From an uncultured Eubacteriaceae bacterium (GTDB lineage Bacteria; Bacillota; Clostridia; Eubacteriales; UBA1433): a stretch of 14,347 bases of DNA. The position numbers were made by a program, and so were the translations under genes. How positions within the stretch are numbered: position 1 is the first letter of the stretch; each line of letters starts with the position of its first letter. The notes beneath the pieces were generated by a model. The model saw nothing but the letters and a program-made list of their open reading frames with translations. It was not told the origin of the DNA and ran no database searches. This document shows positions 13,367-14,347 of the stretch, in pieces. Where the stretch lies: the NCBI GenBank assembly GCA_937880125.1, contig CALFLU010000024.1, forward strand, positions 1 to 14,347, in the 5' to 3' direction.

Positions 13367-14120
13367 GTTGAGAGGCGTAAAAGCGGGATACTACGGTGAG
13401 GCAAAAATTAACGATATCAATATTTCCTTTCATCAAGGGAAAATCAGCGCAATTGCAGGGCCGAACGGCTGCGGAAAAACAACGCTGTTGAAAACGGCGG
13501 CGCGTTTGTTGACGCCCTTTGAAGGCGCGGTTTATTTGGATGGGACAAATATAGAACAAATTCCGCTGAAGGCTTTTGTGCGGCGCGTGGCAGTGCTGCC
13601 GCAAACCAGACTGTCGGTGAACATGCGCGTCGAAAGTCTTGTGATGCACGGGCGGTTTCCCTATGCGGGGTTTGGTCGAAAACCATCGAAAGAGGATAAA
13701 AATGCGGTGGAAAAGGCTATGGCGCTGACAAATATAGACGCGCTCCGGGGCAAAAACATTGCAGAGCTTTCTGGAGGCGAGCGGCAAAGGGCCTATATTG
13801 CTATGGCGGTTGCACAGGACACGGAAGTGTTTTTGCTGGATGAGCCGATGACGCATTTGGATATTTGTCATCAAATAGACATCGGGCACATCATTAAAGA
13901 ATTAAACCGCGAAGGGAAAACGATTATTATGATCCTGCACGACCTTGGCCAGGCAATGACGCTGTCGGACTTTGTGTGTGTGATGAAAGAAGGAAAAATT
14001 CTTTGCTATGACTCGCCGCAGGCAGTTTACGAACAAAAATGTCTGCAGACGGCCTTTGATGTGCAATGCAAAAAAATTGAAGACGAAAATAAAAATATTT
14101 TTTATACATTTTGCAAATAA
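13359..14120 (+). CDS. ABC importer ATPase, FecE/BtuD family
   Basis: The 253-residue product is the ATP-hydrolysing subunit of the importer. It has Walker A GPNGCGKT (34-41), Q-loop Gln82 in LPQTR, signature LSGGERQR (137-144), Walker B VFLLDEP (157-163, Asp161 and Glu162), D-loop THLD and switch His194 in LHD. The length is usual for the family. ATG 13359 is chosen since GAGG (13347-13350) lies eight bases upstream and the preceding in-frame region belongs to the permease; the overlap is eight bases. Together with the two previous genes it forms a complete importer that, judging from the overlaps, is made in step with the reductase-like protein. A terminator follows at once. Confidence 0.93.
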   Translation: MIELRGVKAGYYGEAKINDINISFHQGKISAIAGPNGCGKTTLLKTAARLLTPFEGAVYLDGTNIEQIPLKAFVRRVAVLPQTRLSVNMRVESLVMHGRFPYAGFGRKPSKEDKNAVEKAMALTNIDALRGKNIAELSGGERQRAYIAMAVAQDTEVFLLDEPMTHLDICHQIDIGHIIKELNREGKTIIMILHDLGQAMTLSDFVCVMKEGKILCYDSPQAVYEQKCLQTAFDVQCKKIEDENKNIFYTFCK

Positions 14121-14152
14121 AACCGCCTCAGCGTGCATAAAGGCGGTTTTTA
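14119..14152 (+). terminator. Terminator of the reductase-ABC importer operon
   Basis: A 10-bp stem (14119-14128 with 14141-14150, AAAACCGCCT/AGGCGGTTTT) with a 12-base loop and trailing T tract begins inside the stop codon of the ATPase gene. It separates the operon from the next promoter. Confidence 0.85.
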
Positions 14153-14195
14153 TGGTTTCTGCAAGCGTTTTTATCGGAAAAATTGTGTCAATCCC

Positions 14196-14223
14196 TTGAC
14201 TTCTCGAAAGAGAGGCATATAAT
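14196..14223 (+). promoter_or_regulatory. Sigma-A promoter of the gene at the right edge
   Basis: TTGACT (14196-14201) and a perfect TATAAT (14218-14223) are separated by 16 bp. The predicted start at about 14230 leaves a leader of about 50 bases that carries short repeats. Confidence 0.75.
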
Positions 14224-14236
14224 TAACTTGTAAATA

Positions 14237-14257
14237 AGTTGTAACAACGAAACAACT
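14237..14257 (+). repeat. Inverted and tandem repeats in the leader of the edge gene
   Basis: AGTTGT (14237-14242) and ACAACT (14252-14257) form a 6-bp inverted repeat, and AACAAC occurs twice (14243-14248 and 14251-14256). The segment is flanked by two CTTGTAAA-type copies (CTTGTAAAT at 14227-14235 and CTTGTAAAA at 14260-14268). An operator or a small regulatory hairpin is possible; chance in AT-rich DNA cannot be excluded. Confidence 0.4.
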
Positions 14258-14280
14258 ATCTTGTAAAAAAGGATCCGATA

Positions 14281-14347
14281 ATGAAACTTAGATTTCAAGT
14301 GAGAAGAAATTATAATAAACGAATCGAAAAAGCCAATGCGCGCATTG
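14281..14347 (+). CDS. Unrecognised gene, N-terminal 22 codons only
   Basis: An open frame begins at ATG 14281 with AAAAAAGGA ending at 14273, seven bases upstream, and runs off the window. The start MKLRFQVRRNYNKRIEKANA is strongly basic and looks helical, with no signal peptide or clear DNA-binding motif in the part seen. The strong promoter and ribosome site make it a real gene, but 22 residues are not enough to name a family. Confidence 0.6.
   Translation, partial: MKLRFQVRRNYNKRIEKANARI

Overview
The window reads as chromosomal DNA of an anaerobic, mid-GC Bacillota, most likely a member of the Clostridia or a related lineage. The clues are a large SRP RNA with an Alu domain, a tilS-hpt-ftsH block followed nearby by dusB and coaX homologues (as in the Bacillus subtilis tilS region), a type III pantothenate kinase, an ECF-type vitamin transporter component, AGGAGG-type ribosome sites with sigma-A promoters, and a siroheme/ferredoxin-type reductase. 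The exact genus cannot be read from the sequence. No insertion sequence, CRISPR array, tRNA, rRNA operon or phage gene was seen.

Layout. (1) 2-208: the 3' end of a YbaK/EbsC-type prolyl-tRNA editing protein and its terminator. (2) 367-3268: a tightly overlapping three-gene operon of a diacylglycerol-type glycosyltransferase, a membrane-anchored NodB deacetylase and an MprF-type multi-pass membrane protein, a plausible route for making, deacetylating and flipping a glycolipid. (3) 3276-3630: ffs, the SRP RNA, with its own promoter and terminator. (4) 3665-7893: tilS, hpt, ftsH and an FlK-like acyl-CoA thioesterase on the plus strand, ending at a bidirectional terminator. (5) 7945-10408, minus strand: an ECF S component (probably a pantothenate transporter), coaX and a dusB-type gene, with a promoter and a structured leader. 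(6) 10442-14152, plus strand, divergent from block 5: a siroheme/[4Fe-4S] reductase-like ferredoxin protein joined by overlaps to a complete FecBCD/BtuFCD-type ABC importer. (7) 14196-14347: a strong promoter, a repeat-rich leader and the first 22 codons of an unrecognised gene.

How the genes fit together. The middle of the window is housekeeping: protein targeting (ffs), tRNA modification (tilS, dus), purine salvage (hpt), membrane proteolysis (ftsH) and coenzyme A supply (S component plus coaX). The accessory interest lies in two modules: the glycolipid-type operon at 367-3268, and the redox-enzyme-plus-metal-chelate-importer operon at 10512-14120, whose substrate is not evident. No clearly unprecedented system was found, but these two modules, a Gly-to-Cys change in the PRPP loop of Hpt, and inverted repeats lying over two promoters deserve checking.
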